From: Bog-793 sp963785415
GTDB taxonomy: Bacteria > Actinomycetota > Acidimicrobiia > Acidimicrobiales > Bog-793
Reading direction: 5' to 3'
DNA length: 64,000 nt
NCBI GenBank assembly: GCA_963785415.1
Contig: CAWAVB010000001.1
Span: forward strand, 372,001 to 436,000
Under the pieces are notes generated by a model that was not told where the DNA came from, did no database searches, and saw only the letters and a list, made by a program, of their open reading frames with translations. Position 1 is the first letter of the stretch; each line of letters begins with the position of its first letter. The position numbers were made by a program, and so were the translations under genes. This document shows, piece by piece, positions 51,064-58,616 of the stretch.

Positions 51064-52251
51064 GTGGAAACTCGCTCACCGATCGCGACCCGGCTCCGGA
51101 CGATGTTCCCGGAAACCTGGGGCCGCGATCCGACGATCTTCCGGGCTCCCGGGCGCGTCAACCTCATCGGGGACCACACGGACTACAACGACGGCTTCGT
51201 GCTGCCGGTTGCCGTGCAATACGCGACCTGGGCGGCGTTCTCTCCTCGCGACGATCGCAGGGTGAGGGTGCGCTCCCTGACGGTGGACAAGACCGCGGAG
51301 TTCGACCTCGACGAGGTCGACCCGCGTCCGCGGCATGATTGGACGGACTACGTACGCGGTCTCGCCTTCATGCTCGAGTCGGCGGGCCACCGGCTCGTCG
51401 GCGTCGACATCCTCATCGACAGCGACATCCCCCTTGGCTCCGGTCTCAGCTCCTCGGCCGCCATCGAGATGGCGACGGGTTTTGGTTTGCTCTCGCTCGC
51501 AGGAACAGCTTTCGATCTCGACGATCTCGCGACCGCCGGACAACGAACCGAGAACATCTTCATCGGCGTAAAGAGCGGAATCATGGACCAGTACGCGTCC
51601 TGCCACGGGATGCGCGGCCACGCCATGCTGCTTGATTGTCGGGACTTGGCCGCACGATTCGTGCCCCTCGGCAGCGACTCTCGATTCGTCATCGCGAACT
51701 CGATGGTCCGGCACGCGCACACGGCGAGCGCCTATAACTCCCGCCGAGCCGAGTGCGAAACCGGCGTCGTTGCGCTGGCGACCGTCATCCCGGGAGTTCT
51801 GGCGTTACGCGACGTCTCGCCCGCTCAGCTCGAGGCCAACGAGAGCCTCCTCCACCCGGTCGTCTACCGGCGTTGCCGCCACGTGGTGACCGAGAACGCG
51901 CGCGTGCTTCGCGCCGCGGACGCGCTCGAGGCCGGTGACGAGGAACGCTTCGGAGCGCTCATGGTGCAATCCCACGAAAGCCTCCGGGACGACTACGAGG
52001 CGAGCTGCGCCGAGCTCGACCTCCTGGTCGACACCGCGCTCACGATCGATGGCGTGCTCGGCGCCCGTATGACCGGGGGCGGTTTCGGGGGCTGCACGAT
52101 CAACCTCGTGCGCGACGACGCCGTCGACCGCTTCTCGGAGACGCTCGCCGGCGAATATGAGAAATCGACCGGCATCACGCCCACGATCATCGTCGCCGAA
52201 GCCGGACCCGGGGTGGGGCCCGAACCAACCGGGATCGGAACGGACCGTTGA
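51064..52251 (+). CDS. galK: Galactokinase
   Basis: ATP-dependent phosphorylation of galactose at C1. 395 residues from GTG 51064 with AGGAAG eight bases upstream. GHMP-kinase motifs: the galactokinase signature GRVNLIGDHTDYNDGFVLP, the phosphate loop DIPLGSGLSSSAAIEMA, the catalytic Asp in SGIMDQYASCHG and motif 3 MTGGGFGGCTINLV. It heads galK-galE-galT, the order of the Leloir pathway; its stop overlaps the galE TTG. Confidence 0.95.
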   Translation: METRSPIATRLRTMFPETWGRDPTIFRAPGRVNLIGDHTDYNDGFVLPVAVQYATWAAFSPRDDRRVRVRSLTVDKTAEFDLDEVDPRPRHDWTDYVRGLAFMLESAGHRLVGVDILIDSDIPLGSGLSSSAAIEMATGFGLLSLAGTAFDLDDLATAGQRTENIFIGVKSGIMDQYASCHGMRGHAMLLDCRDLAARFVPLGSDSRFVIANSMVRHAHTASAYNSRRAECETGVVALATVIPGVLALRDVSPAQLEANESLLHPVVYRRCRHVVTENARVLRAADALEAGDEERFGALMVQSHESLRDDYEASCAELDLLVDTALTIDGVLGARMTGGGFGGCTINLVRDDAVDRFSETLAGEYEKSTGITPTIIVAEAGPGVGPEPTGIGTDR

Positions 52252-53231
52252 ACGTGCTCGTCGTCGGGGGGGCGGGCTACATCGGCAGCGCGACCAGTCG
52301 CGCCCTTCTCGAAGCCGGTCACGAGGTCACCGTGTTCGACAATCTCGACAAGGGGCACCGCGCCGCGGTGCCAGACGGGGCCGAGTTGCTCGTTGGCGAC
52401 ACTGCCATTCCCGAGGAACTCGACCTCGCCTTCGCCGCGCGGTCCTACGACGTGGTCATGGACTTCGCAGCCTTCATCGAAGCCGGCGAGTCGATGGACC
52501 AACCAGCCCGCTACTTCCGCAACAACACCGCGAACGCCCTCACGCTCGTCGAGGCGATGCTCCGGCACGACGTCGGCCGCCTGGTCTTCTCCTCGAGCGC
52601 CGCGGTGTTCGGCGACCCCGACCGGGTTCCGGTCGTCGAGGAGGAGCGCCCCGAGCCGACCAACCCCTACGGCGAGTCCAAGCTCCAGGTGGAGCGGATG
52701 CTCGCCTGGATCGGCTCGGCGCATGGCCTGCGCTGGGCGGTGCTCCGGTACTTCAACGCAGCCGGCGCAATCAGCCCCGACTGCGGCGAGGACCACGACC
52801 CGGAATCCCACCTCATCCCGCTCGTGCTCGGCGTGGCGCTCGGCCGGCGCGAGGCGATCCGGGTCTACGGGACCGACTACCCCACGCCGGACGGGACCTG
52901 CGTGCGTGACTACGTCCACGTCGCGGACCTCGCCTCCGCCCACCTGCTGGCGATGGACTCCCTGCCGACGCGCCTGTCGGCCCGCTACAACCTCGGCAAC
53001 GGTCTCGGCTACTCCGTTCGCGAGGTCGTCGACTGTGCCCGGCGCGTCACCGGTCGGGCGCTGCCGGTCGTCGAGGCACCTCGACGACCGGGAGACCCGG
53101 CGATCCTCGTCGCGAGCTCCAATGCGATCCGGGCCGACTACGGCTGGACCCCCCGGTACGCGGACCTCGACTCCATCGTCGCGAGCGCCTGGGAATGGCA
53201 CGCCAAGCACCCCGACGGCTACGGGGACTGA
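52248..53231 (+). CDS. galE: UDP-glucose 4-epimerase
   Basis: NAD-dependent SDR enzyme, 327 residues. It begins at TTG 52248, which forms a TTGA overlap with the galK stop; GTG 52254 would cut into the first strand. NAD motif VVGGAGYIGSATSRAL, catalytic Ser in VFSSSAAVFGD, YGESK active site, then RYFNAAGAIS and DGTCVRDYVHVADLA are intact. It interconverts UDP-galactose and UDP-glucose for GalT. Confidence 0.95.
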   Translation: MNVLVVGGAGYIGSATSRALLEAGHEVTVFDNLDKGHRAAVPDGAELLVGDTAIPEELDLAFAARSYDVVMDFAAFIEAGESMDQPARYFRNNTANALTLVEAMLRHDVGRLVFSSSAAVFGDPDRVPVVEEERPEPTNPYGESKLQVERMLAWIGSAHGLRWAVLRYFNAAGAISPDCGEDHDPESHLIPLVLGVALGRREAIRVYGTDYPTPDGTCVRDYVHVADLASAHLLAMDSLPTRLSARYNLGNGLGYSVREVVDCARRVTGRALPVVEAPRRPGDPAILVASSNAIRADYGWTPRYADLDSIVASAWEWHAKHPDGYGD

Positions 53232-53235
53232 CGCG

Positions 53236-54285
53236 ATGTCCTTCCTCAACGATTCCTCGCACCGCCGCTTCAACCCGCTCACCGGGGAGTGGGTTCTCGT
53301 CTCGCCCCACCGCGCCCAGCGGCCCTGGCTCGGACAGGTCGAACGGGGGACGGACGCCGAGCTACCCCGCTACGACCCGTCCTGTTACCTGTGCCCGGGA
53401 AACGCACGGGCGAACGGCGAGCACAACCCGCCCTACACGCACACCTTCGCCTTCGACAACGACTTCCCGGCACTTCTGCCGTCAGCACCCCGCGACGAAC
53501 TCGACCGGGGGGGTCTGCTCACCGCGGCCGGGGAGTCAGGAATCTGCCGGGTGATCTGCTTCACTCCGCGCCACGATCTCGCGCTCTGCCGCATGGAAGC
53601 TACCGAAGTCGCGGGTCTCGTCGCCGTGTGGCGTGAGCAGTTCATCGAGCTCGCCGCCGGGAACTCGTTCCATTCGGTCCAGATCTTCGAGAACCGGGGC
53701 GAGATGATGGGTGCGAGCAACCCCCATCCCCACTGCCAGATCTGGGCGAGCGCGAGCGTGACGAACGAGCTGGGCAAGGAGACGGCCGCGCTCGAACGGT
53801 TCTCGCTCGCCCACGGATCCTGTCTGCTCTGCGGCTACGCCGCCTTGGAGGAGGAGCTCGCCGAGCGCACCGTCTACTCGAACGAATCCTTCGTCGTCGT
53901 CGTCCCGTTCTGGGCGATCTGGCCCTTCGAGACGATGGTCCTTCCCCGTCGACACCTCGGCGGGCTCGATCAATTCCAACCGGGCGACGTCGAGGGGTTC
54001 GCCGACGCCCTCTACGCCGTCACCGTCCGATACGAGAACCTCTTCGAAGCCCCTTTCCCGTACTCGATGGGCATCCACCAGCATCCGACCGACGGGCTGG
54101 CCCACGACGGGTTCCACCTCCACGCCCACTTCCTGCCGCCGCTCCTCCGCTCGGCGACGGTCCGGAAGTTCATGGTCGGATTCGAACTCTTCGGCTCGCC
54201 CCAGCGCGACATCACCGCGGAAGACGCGGCCGCCCGCCTGCGCGACCTCTCCGGGACCCACTACCTCGGCTCAGACGCCGGCTGA
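53236..54285 (+). CDS. galT: Galactose-1-phosphate uridylyltransferase
   Basis: 349 residues from ATG 53236. HIT-superfamily class I GalT: RFNPLTGEWVLVSPHRAQRP at the start, the zinc-site CYLCPGN, and the nucleophile block MGASNPHPHCQIWA with His-Pro-His. The second HIT half contains GIHQHPTDGLAHDGFHLHAH. It transfers UMP from UDP-glucose to galactose-1-P. It is the last gene of the gal operon. Confidence 0.95.
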   Translation: MSFLNDSSHRRFNPLTGEWVLVSPHRAQRPWLGQVERGTDAELPRYDPSCYLCPGNARANGEHNPPYTHTFAFDNDFPALLPSAPRDELDRGGLLTAAGESGICRVICFTPRHDLALCRMEATEVAGLVAVWREQFIELAAGNSFHSVQIFENRGEMMGASNPHPHCQIWASASVTNELGKETAALERFSLAHGSCLLCGYAALEEELAERTVYSNESFVVVVPFWAIWPFETMVLPRRHLGGLDQFQPGDVEGFADALYAVTVRYENLFEAPFPYSMGIHQHPTDGLAHDGFHLHAHFLPPLLRSATVRKFMVGFELFGSPQRDITAEDAAARLRDLSGTHYLGSDAG

Positions 54286-54339
54286 CCGTACCTCAGCGTC
54301 GCCGGCCGGCTCGGTCGGCCGTCCGCCGCAATACGTCGA

Positions 54340-54588
54340 CTACCCCTCCGGGACGTCGTCGTTGGGCGTGGACCGCGTCACGGCCCGCCCCCGGTAGGTG
54401 CTTGCGAGCAAGAACACGACCGCCAGTACGACGACGACGGACAGCCCGGCGACCCGGTCGTGGCGGAGCAGGAGTGCCGACCCGACGATGGCCAACGTGC
54501 CGACGAAGAGCTCCGGCGTGTCACCGACGAGAAAGTCCCACCAGAACCGTCCGAAAGCGACAACCGCCCGTTTGATGACGCTCCTCAC
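54340..54588 (-). CDS. Small two-helix membrane protein coupled to COG4280-like gene
   Basis: 82 residues from GTG 54588, overlapping the stop of the upstream gene (GTGA). It begins VRSVIKRAVVAFGRFWWDFL, then two hydrophobic helices (FVGTLAIVGSALLL and LSVVVVLAVVFLLAST) and a polar tail. The coupling implies a joint complex or equal dosage with the membrane protein at 54585-55379. No family was recognised. Confidence 0.65.
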   Translation of the reverse strand: MRSVIKRAVVAFGRFWWDFLVGDTPELFVGTLAIVGSALLLRHDRVAGLSVVVVLAVVFLLASTYRGRAVTRSTPNDDVPEG

Positions 54589-55379
54589 CGGGCCAATCCC
54601 TCCCGATCGGCGAGAGCGCCGGCGACCCGGGGAGCCGTCGGGCGCACCAGCGCGCGCATCAACGTCACGGCAATCACCGTGATGCCGGCGAACCCGGCGA
54701 CGAGCACCGGCACCGCGAGATCTGATCCGGGCCAATGCAGCCCCGCCCCCTCGGCGACCCAGAAGACGCCGAAGCTCGTCAACATGACGCCGACCGCCAT
54801 CTTCATCACGTTCTCCGGGATCGACGAGAGCTGACGGGCGACGATGACGCCAGCGGTCCCGACGACGATAACCGCCGCCACGGCCGCCACGGCCGCCAGG
54901 CCGAGGAGGTGCGCGCTGGTGCCGAGGCTCAACACGATGAGGACGACCTCCATCCCCTCGAGGAGGACCGCCTTGAACGAGACGACAAACCCGAGAGCGT
55001 CGCGCCGCGCGCCACCCGGTCCCGGACCGGCCGGATCGCCCAACTTGGCGACCGTGTCGGCGTAGATCCGGTTCTCGTCATGAAGCGCCTGGTGGCCGCT
55101 CGCCCGCAAGATCGCCTTCCGGAGCCAGGAGAGCCCGAGCACGAGCAGGAGCCCGCCGATCACGACGCGCAAGGTCCCGATCGGCACGTAGTGAACGAGC
55201 GGCACGCCAACCAGCCCTACGAGCACCGCGAGGAGCGCGACGCCGGCGACGCTGCCCTCGATCGCCGAGCGCCAGCCGCGCGTCGCCCCCGTGGCGAGGA
55301 CGATCGTCAGCGCCTCGACCATCTCGACCGCGCTGGCGAGGAAGACGGCTATGGCGAGCGCTACCTCGGTCGCTGACAA
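54585..55379 (-). CDS. COG4280-type integral membrane protein
   Basis: About 264 residues with six to seven hydrophobic helices in two related halves. Each half has an acidic signature in a membrane helix: AVEMVEALTIVLATG in the first and LLEGMEVVLIVLSLG in the second. The phrase GLSWLRKAILRASGHQALHDE between them is characteristic of the uncharacterised COG4280 family. Membrane Glu repeated in this way recalls cation exchangers such as UPF0016 and FTR1, so metal or cation transport is a fair hypothesis. The start is uncertain: TTG 55379 fits the family, and GTG 55421 or 55439 would add a polar extension. Confidence 0.7.
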   Translation of the reverse strand: MSATEVALAIAVFLASAVEMVEALTIVLATGATRGWRSAIEGSVAGVALLAVLVGLVGVPLVHYVPIGTLRVVIGGLLLVLGLSWLRKAILRASGHQALHDENRIYADTVAKLGDPAGPGPGGARRDALGFVVSFKAVLLEGMEVVLIVLSLGTSAHLLGLAAVAAVAAVIVVGTAGVIVARQLSSIPENVMKMAVGVMLTSFGVFWVAEGAGLHWPGSDLAVPVLVAGFAGITVIAVTLMRALVRPTAPRVAGALADREGLAR

Positions 55380-55630
55380 CGTCTGCTGCCCCGCTCTCGT
55401 GTCCCCGGGTCGTCCCGCCACCAGGCAACACCGCGACACACTGGGCGCCGGGGCGCTGGAGCGCCGACGGCACGATCGTAACGGGCGTGCTCTTGCCCGG
55501 CCGGCGGCACGGCCGGGAGGGTACGGGGCGTTTCCCCTTGGTTCCAACGATGTCCCGCCGACCAGTAGGGTTGTCGGCGGAGCGACGCGGTACGTCCAAT
55601 GAGAATTCACGTCACGGAGGTTGGGGAACA

Positions 55631-56662
55631 GTGCGTCTAGGAGTCCTTACCGGCGGCGGTGACTGTCCCGGCCTCAACGCGGCCATCAGGGCGATCGTGC
55701 GTCGCGCCTCGGTCACCTACCCCGACGACGTCGTCGGGTTCCACAACGGCTGGCAGGGCGTCGTCGAAGACGACGCGATGGCGCTCGACGTGGCGGCGTG
55801 CCGGGGGATCCTCCCTCGGGGCGGGACGATTCTCGCGACGTCGCGGTTCAACCCGTTCAAGTCCGCCACGGACACGGAACGCATCGCTGAGACGCTCGCG
55901 CACCGGCACGTCGACGCGCTTATCGCGATCGGCGGTGAGGGATCGCTCCGCATCGCCCGGGAGGTGTGCGACCTCGGCATTCCCGTCATCGGCATCCCGA
56001 AGACGATCGACAACGACGTCAACGCGACCGACTACGCGATCGGCTTCGACACCGCGGTCCAGACCGCGGTCGACGCCATCGACCGTCTCAACACGACGGC
56101 GGAATCGCACGATCGGGTGATCGTCTGCGAGGTGATGGGCCGCGAGGTCGGCTGGATCGCCGTCTATGCCGGCCTGGCCGGAGGCGCCGCGGTCGTCATC
56201 GCGCCCGAGGAACCGTTCGACATCGAACAAACGTGCGCCCACCTGATCCGGCGGCACGCCAAGGGTCGGTTCGCCTCCATCGTGGTCATCGCCGAAGGGG
56301 CCAAGCCGGTCAAGGGTACGATCGACCTTCCGCCCGCCGAGATGGATCGCTTCGACCACGAGAGACTCGGCGGCATCAGCTCGATCGTCGCCCGCGAGAT
56401 CGAGGCCCGAACCGGTTTCGAGTCCCGCGTCACGATCCTCGGACACCTCCAACGCGGCGGCACCCCGACGGCGTTCGACCGCGTGCTCGCCACCCGCTTC
56501 GGTGTCGCCGCGGTCGACGCGGCCCACGAAGGCGCTTTCGGCACGATGACCGCCCTGCACGGCCAGCTCGTCGAGCTCGTCACCTTCGCTCAGGCGATCG
56601 ACGAGCTCAAGCGCGTGCCGCGCGATCTCATCGACCGCGTCGCGAACATCTTCACCGACTAG
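55631..56662 (+). CDS. pfkA: 6-phosphofructokinase, group III, predicted ATP-dependent
   Basis: 343 residues from GTG 55631 with GGAGG ten bases upstream. Begins MRLGVLTGGGDCPGLNAAIR. The donor motif is GGEGS (Gly at the E. coli 104 position) and the second site PKTIDND; Gly/Lys is the combination of actinobacterial ATP-PFKs. VMGREVGWIAVYAGLAGGA and HLQRGGTPTAFDRVLATRF are intact. It contrasts with the island enzyme at 11029 (GGEDT). The stop overlaps the stop of the convergent pirin gene. Confidence 0.92.
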   Translation: MRLGVLTGGGDCPGLNAAIRAIVRRASVTYPDDVVGFHNGWQGVVEDDAMALDVAACRGILPRGGTILATSRFNPFKSATDTERIAETLAHRHVDALIAIGGEGSLRIAREVCDLGIPVIGIPKTIDNDVNATDYAIGFDTAVQTAVDAIDRLNTTAESHDRVIVCEVMGREVGWIAVYAGLAGGAAVVIAPEEPFDIEQTCAHLIRRHAKGRFASIVVIAEGAKPVKGTIDLPPAEMDRFDHERLGGISSIVAREIEARTGFESRVTILGHLQRGGTPTAFDRVLATRFGVAAVDAAHEGAFGTMTALHGQLVELVTFAQAIDELKRVPRDLIDRVANIFTD

Positions 56663-57645
56663 CGATCGCCCCCGAACGGGTCTTCGCCGGCGGGAACCGC
56701 TGGGATCTCGCCCATGCGGCCGTGGCGGTAGTCCTCGAAGGCCTGTTTGATCTCCGAGTCGGTGTTCATGACGAAAGGTCCGTACCAGGCGACCGGTTCG
56801 CCGATCGGCGCGCCGCCGAGCACGAGGACGTCCAGTTTCGGGCTGCGCACGTCCTGGCGCGGGCTCGCCGCGACCTCCAGGTAATCGCCGTGACCGAACA
56901 CGGCAAGCTCGCCTGACTCGATCGGCCGGGCGGCGCTCGAGACGGTCCCCCGCCCGGAAAGCACGTAGGCGAGGGCGTTGTAACCCACCGGCCACGGAAG
57001 CCGGAGCATCGCCCCCGGTTCGATCGTGGCGTGCACGAGGCTGATCGGCGTGTGCGTCGTGCCCGGTCCCCGGTAGCCCCCGACCTCGCCGGCGATGATC
57101 CGGACGAGCGCGCCGGCGTCGGGGGACGTGACGAGCGCGACGTTCCGACGGCCGATGTCCTGGTACTTCGGCGCGATCCACTTGTCCGCCGACGGCAGGT
57201 TCACCCAGAGCTGGATCCCGTGGAACAGGCCACCGGCGGCGACGAGCTCCTCCGGCGGCGCCTCGATGTGGAGGATGCCCGCGCCCGCCGTCATCCACTG
57301 GGTGTCGCCGTTCGTGATCAGGCCCCCTCCGCCGTGCGAGTCCCGGTGGCGGAAGGTCCCGTCGATCATGTACGTCACCGTCTCGAAGCCACGGTGGGGA
57401 TGCCAGGGAGTGCCTTTCGCCTCGCCCGGGGCGTACTCGACCTCCCCCATCTGGTCCATGTGGACGAACGGGTCGAGTTCGGACTGCGGAACGCCGGCGA
57501 AGGCACGTCGGACGGGGAAGCCCTCTCCTTCGAAACCCCGCGGCGCCACCGTCACCGTCCGTACCGGCCGTTCCACGACCGTCGACGGGTCGAAGGGGTC
57601 GAGACGCGGCAAAACGAGCAGGTCCTCGACCGTCACCGCCGGCAC
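56659..57645 (-). CDS. Pirin family protein (bicupin)
   Basis: 328 residues from GTG 57645, AAGGAGG four bases upstream. The N-terminal cupin holds the pirin metal motif HPHRGFETVTYMIDG followed by FRHRDSHGGGG and the Glu in ILHIEAPPEE, giving three His and one Glu. PFVHMDQMGEVEY precedes it. The C-terminal cupin has HTPISLVHATIEPGA. Pirins are iron cupins; some are quercetin dioxygenases and others redox sensors. Which applies here is unknown. Confidence 0.92.
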   Translation of the reverse strand: MPAVTVEDLLVLPRLDPFDPSTVVERPVRTVTVAPRGFEGEGFPVRRAFAGVPQSELDPFVHMDQMGEVEYAPGEAKGTPWHPHRGFETVTYMIDGTFRHRDSHGGGGLITNGDTQWMTAGAGILHIEAPPEELVAAGGLFHGIQLWVNLPSADKWIAPKYQDIGRRNVALVTSPDAGALVRIIAGEVGGYRGPGTTHTPISLVHATIEPGAMLRLPWPVGYNALAYVLSGRGTVSSAARPIESGELAVFGHGDYLEVAASPRQDVRSPKLDVLVLGGAPIGEPVAWYGPFVMNTDSEIKQAFEDYRHGRMGEIPAVPAGEDPFGGDR

Positions 57646-57860
57646 CGCGCCTCCTTCCGGTGCGAACCGAACGTCCGCCACACTGCGTCGTCGTCTCACC
57701 CACCGCGACCCGCTTTTCCGGTTCAACAGCCCCGGGACCGGGGATGTTCCCGTCTCCGGTGACCGCGCCCCGGCGCAGCGGGAGGTGCAACGGGAACCAC
57801 GAGGCGCACCGTGGCGGGTGGTCCGCGCCCGGGTCGAGACCGCGCCCACCCGGAGGAACC

Positions 57861-58616
57861 ATGCCGATCGCTCCCCATGACGACCGAGCCCCGCAGGGGG
57901 CCCCCGCGCCGCGCCGGGCCGGAGCGGCGTCCTCGGGCCATCCGGGCACGGAAACGACGAGCCCACGGCGCCACCGGGATCTCGTCGCCTGGATCGCCCT
58001 CGGCCTCGTCGTCGCGACGGTGCTCACCGTCGTGGCCCGCGTCTCTGTCGCCCCGCCACGCCATCTCGCGGCGACGAAACCGGCCCATCAGACCGCTTCG
58101 CGGCGCGAAACGCCCTCGACGACGATCCTGGCGACGTACAAACAGGCCCGCGACCACGTCCGAACCGGACCGGGACCGACGCAGAGCGCGCCGCAGCCGA
58201 CGAATCCGGTCGAGGTCGCCGCCCCGGTCACGACCGTCACGACTTCGACGACGGTGCCGAGCCCGCGCCCGTCGGTGCCGAAGAGTCGCGCGGCGGGCAC
58301 GGCGACGCCGACACCGATCGTCGGCGAACTCCGCTATCCCGCCGATATCGCGACCTCGTTCCCGTTCACCTCTTCGGACGGCCTCGCCGCGGTGCACGCC
58401 ACCTGGCTCGGGGGACAGTCGCTCGAGGTGACGCTTGGCTGCGGGACCGCCGTCACCTCGGGAGGCGGCACACACGGGATCTCGCTCGTCGTCGCCGGAC
58501 GCCCCGGACCGTGCACGGTGTCGATCGCCCTCAGCCCGGGCCAGCACGGCGCGGTCGACTACACGCTCGCCGTTCGGGTGCCGGGAACCGGTTCGGCGGC
58601 TTCGATCAGCCGATGA
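57861..58616 (+). CDS. Single-pass membrane protein of unknown function
   Basis: 251 residues from ATG 57861 behind a GGAGG. A basic cytoplasmic part (about 40 residues, Arg/Pro-rich) is followed by one helix (LVAWIALGLVVATVLTVVA). A Thr/Pro/Ser-rich extracytoplasmic linker (VTTVTTSTTVPSPRPS) leads to a compact C-terminal domain with two Cys (LGCGTAV, GPCTVSIAL) that could form a disulfide. Its stop overlaps the next ATG, so it is probably the partner of the LysM/BTAD regulator. Confidence 0.7.
   Translation: MPIAPHDDRAPQGAPAPRRAGAASSGHPGTETTSPRRHRDLVAWIALGLVVATVLTVVARVSVAPPRHLAATKPAHQTASRRETPSTTILATYKQARDHVRTGPGPTQSAPQPTNPVEVAAPVTTVTTSTTVPSPRPSVPKSRAAGTATPTPIVGELRYPADIATSFPFTSSDGLAAVHATWLGGQSLEVTLGCGTAVTSGGGTHGISLVVAGRPGPCTVSIALSPGQHGAVDYTLAVRVPGTGSAASISR

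Noticed and set aside
55637..58027. 796-codon minus-strand frame spanning pfk and pirin
   Set aside because: It reads pirin in the wrong frame and pfk antisense; both real genes have clear motifs and ribosome sites.
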